5,457 nucleotides of DNA, taken from the NCBI GenBank assembly GCA_023135215.1, contig JAGLTP010000108.1, forward strand, positions 1-5,457, read 5' to 3'. Below the pieces are notes generated by a model. That model saw only the letters and a list, made by a program, of their open reading frames with translations, was not told the DNA's origin and ran no database searches. Shown here piece after piece: positions 4,674 to 5,457 of the stretch. Each line of letters starts with the position of its first letter. The stretch's first letter is position 1. A program made the translations under genes and the position numbers. The DNA comes from Candidatus Heimdallarchaeota archaeon (GTDB lineage Archaea > Asgardarchaeota > Heimdallarchaeia > Heimdallarchaeales > Heimdallarchaeaceae).

Positions 4674-5457
4674 ATGTCGCTAGAAAAAAACCTAGATGAA
4701 GCATTAGAGTGGTTCAATGAGAAGATATCATCGAATGTCTCTAGTTATAGACACAATGCGATGAAACAAATAAGATCAATAAATGATAGAATCGAAGAAC
4801 TGAAGACTGCGGCTCATCGATTTGATTACTCGGATCTAAAGGATCCTGATGTTTACCAAAACTATGCAACCACCATATATGATAAAACATTAGAAGTTTT
4901 TGAACAAATTCATGCACCAGAAATTATAACATATACTAATCTAGAGAATTTTGTTAGAGATACAAACAATAAAATCAATTCATATATGACTATACTATCC
5001 AAATATCTATCTTGGTTAAAGAGAGATCGTTCTTACAAAACCAAAGTTAAGACACTTGATAGAGCTTTAACCAGACTAAAAGAAGAGCTCCAAATTTTTG
5101 AAAACAAAACTATGCTCTCCTATTCTGAAATTATAAATTTGGAAAAGGTTTGTGATGATATAACTTCTTTAATACAATTAGTAGATAGGACCCAGTTCCT
5201 AGAAAAAGAGATTGAATCCCATAAAGATGATATTGAAAAACTTACACAAACAATAGAAAGGAACGAAAAAAATCTAAGTGAATTCAAAAATCATCCTGGT
5301 TTTCAACAACTGGAAAAAAACAAGAGGGAACTGGAACATATCGAAATCTCCATTTCTAATAAACTGTCGGAAATTAAGAAATTAAGCAGTAAAGTTCTAA
5401 GAGCTGCGGACTCTAGAAAAATTGAACTCAATGAATATGATAAAGATTTAATGAAGA
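4674..5457 (+). CDS. Coiled-coil protein of unknown function, N-terminal 261 residues (runs off right edge)
   Basis: An open frame from the ATG at 4674 continues to the window edge without a stop. The visible part is hydrophilic, almost wholly helical and without signal peptide or membrane helix. Residues 1-50 are a helical start (LDEALEWFNEKI, then IRSINDRIEELKTAAHRF). Residues 51-118 are less regular, with Tyr and Asp. A first coiled-coil stretch spans about 120-145 (VKTLDRALTRLKEELQIFE). A longer one spans about 172-261 (FLEKEIESHKDDIEKLTQTI), interrupted by HPGF at 207-210. No Walker A motif appears in the N-terminus, which argues against an SMC or Rad50 head at this end, although coiled-coil similarity may cause such automatic names. 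I do not recognise a family. It diverges from the DUF371 gene. A scaffold or cytoskeletal role would be a guess. Confidence 0.8.
   Translation, partial: MSLEKNLDEALEWFNEKISSNVSSYRHNAMKQIRSINDRIEELKTAAHRFDYSDLKDPDVYQNYATTIYDKTLEVFEQIHAPEIITYTNLENFVRDTNNKINSYMTILSKYLSWLKRDRSYKTKVKTLDRALTRLKEELQIFENKTMLSYSEIINLEKVCDDITSLIQLVDRTQFLEKEIESHKDDIEKLTQTIERNEKNLSEFKNHPGFQQLEKNKRELEHIEISISNKLSEIKKLSSKVLRAADSRKIELNEYDKDLMK

Noticed and set aside
4451..4717. 88-codon minus-strand frame
   Set aside because: It crosses the DUF371 start and the divergent promoter and overlaps the start of the coiled-coil gene. No motif or start signal supports it.
1..5457. CRISPR array, insertion sequence, integrase or defence system
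   Set aside because: No direct repeats with spacers, no terminal inverted repeats with a transposase frame, and no nuclease, helicase or toxin-antitoxin motifs were seen on either strand.

Overview
The window reads as chromosomal DNA of an AT-rich archaeon, most probably an Asgard archaeon (Promethearchaeota). Seen directly: a tRNA gene split by an intron with a textbook archaeal bulge-helix-bulge splice structure, encoded CCA, TATA-like boxes about 25-30 bases before starts or expected transcription starts, several apparently leaderless genes, a Trm5-type tRNA methyltransferase and a DUF371 protein. The Asgard assignment is an inference. It rests mainly on a protein with two longin-like domains, a fold greatly expanded in that group.

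Layout, left to right. (1) Positions 1-959, minus strand: the N-terminal 319 codons of a YtcJ-type amidohydrolase that runs off the left edge. (2) 960-1164: intergenic promoter region. (3) 1165-1299, plus: an acidic 44-residue ORF with a Shine-Dalgarno sequence. (4) 1301-1346: a hairpin flanked by T-rich tracts in both directions, a probable shared terminator for convergent genes. (5) 1363-1839, minus: a four-helix membrane protein of unknown function, probably from a leaderless mRNA. (6) 1942-2042, plus: tRNA-Lys(CUU) with a 27-base intron capped by a GAAA tetraloop. (7) 2048-3019, minus: the tandem longin-like protein, whose stop codon lies two bases beyond the tRNA CCA. (8) 3089-4159, plus: Trm5 tRNA (guanine37-N1)-methyltransferase, divergent from the longin gene and probably sharing one symmetric TATA-like element with it. 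(9) 4140-4565, minus: a DUF371 protein whose 3' end overlaps trm5 tail-to-tail by 20 bases. (10) 4674 to the right edge, plus: the first 261 codons of a coiled-coil protein of unknown function.

The genes alternate strand almost one by one, so each probably has its own promoter and there is no operon. Translation-related genes (tRNA-Lys, trm5) sit beside genes of unknown or membrane/cytoskeletal flavour, but nothing in the sequence ties them into one pathway. I see no mobile element, CRISPR array, toxin-antitoxin pair or recognisable defence system. The least explained items are the tandem longin protein, the small acidic ORF, the DUF371 gene and the truncated coiled-coil gene.
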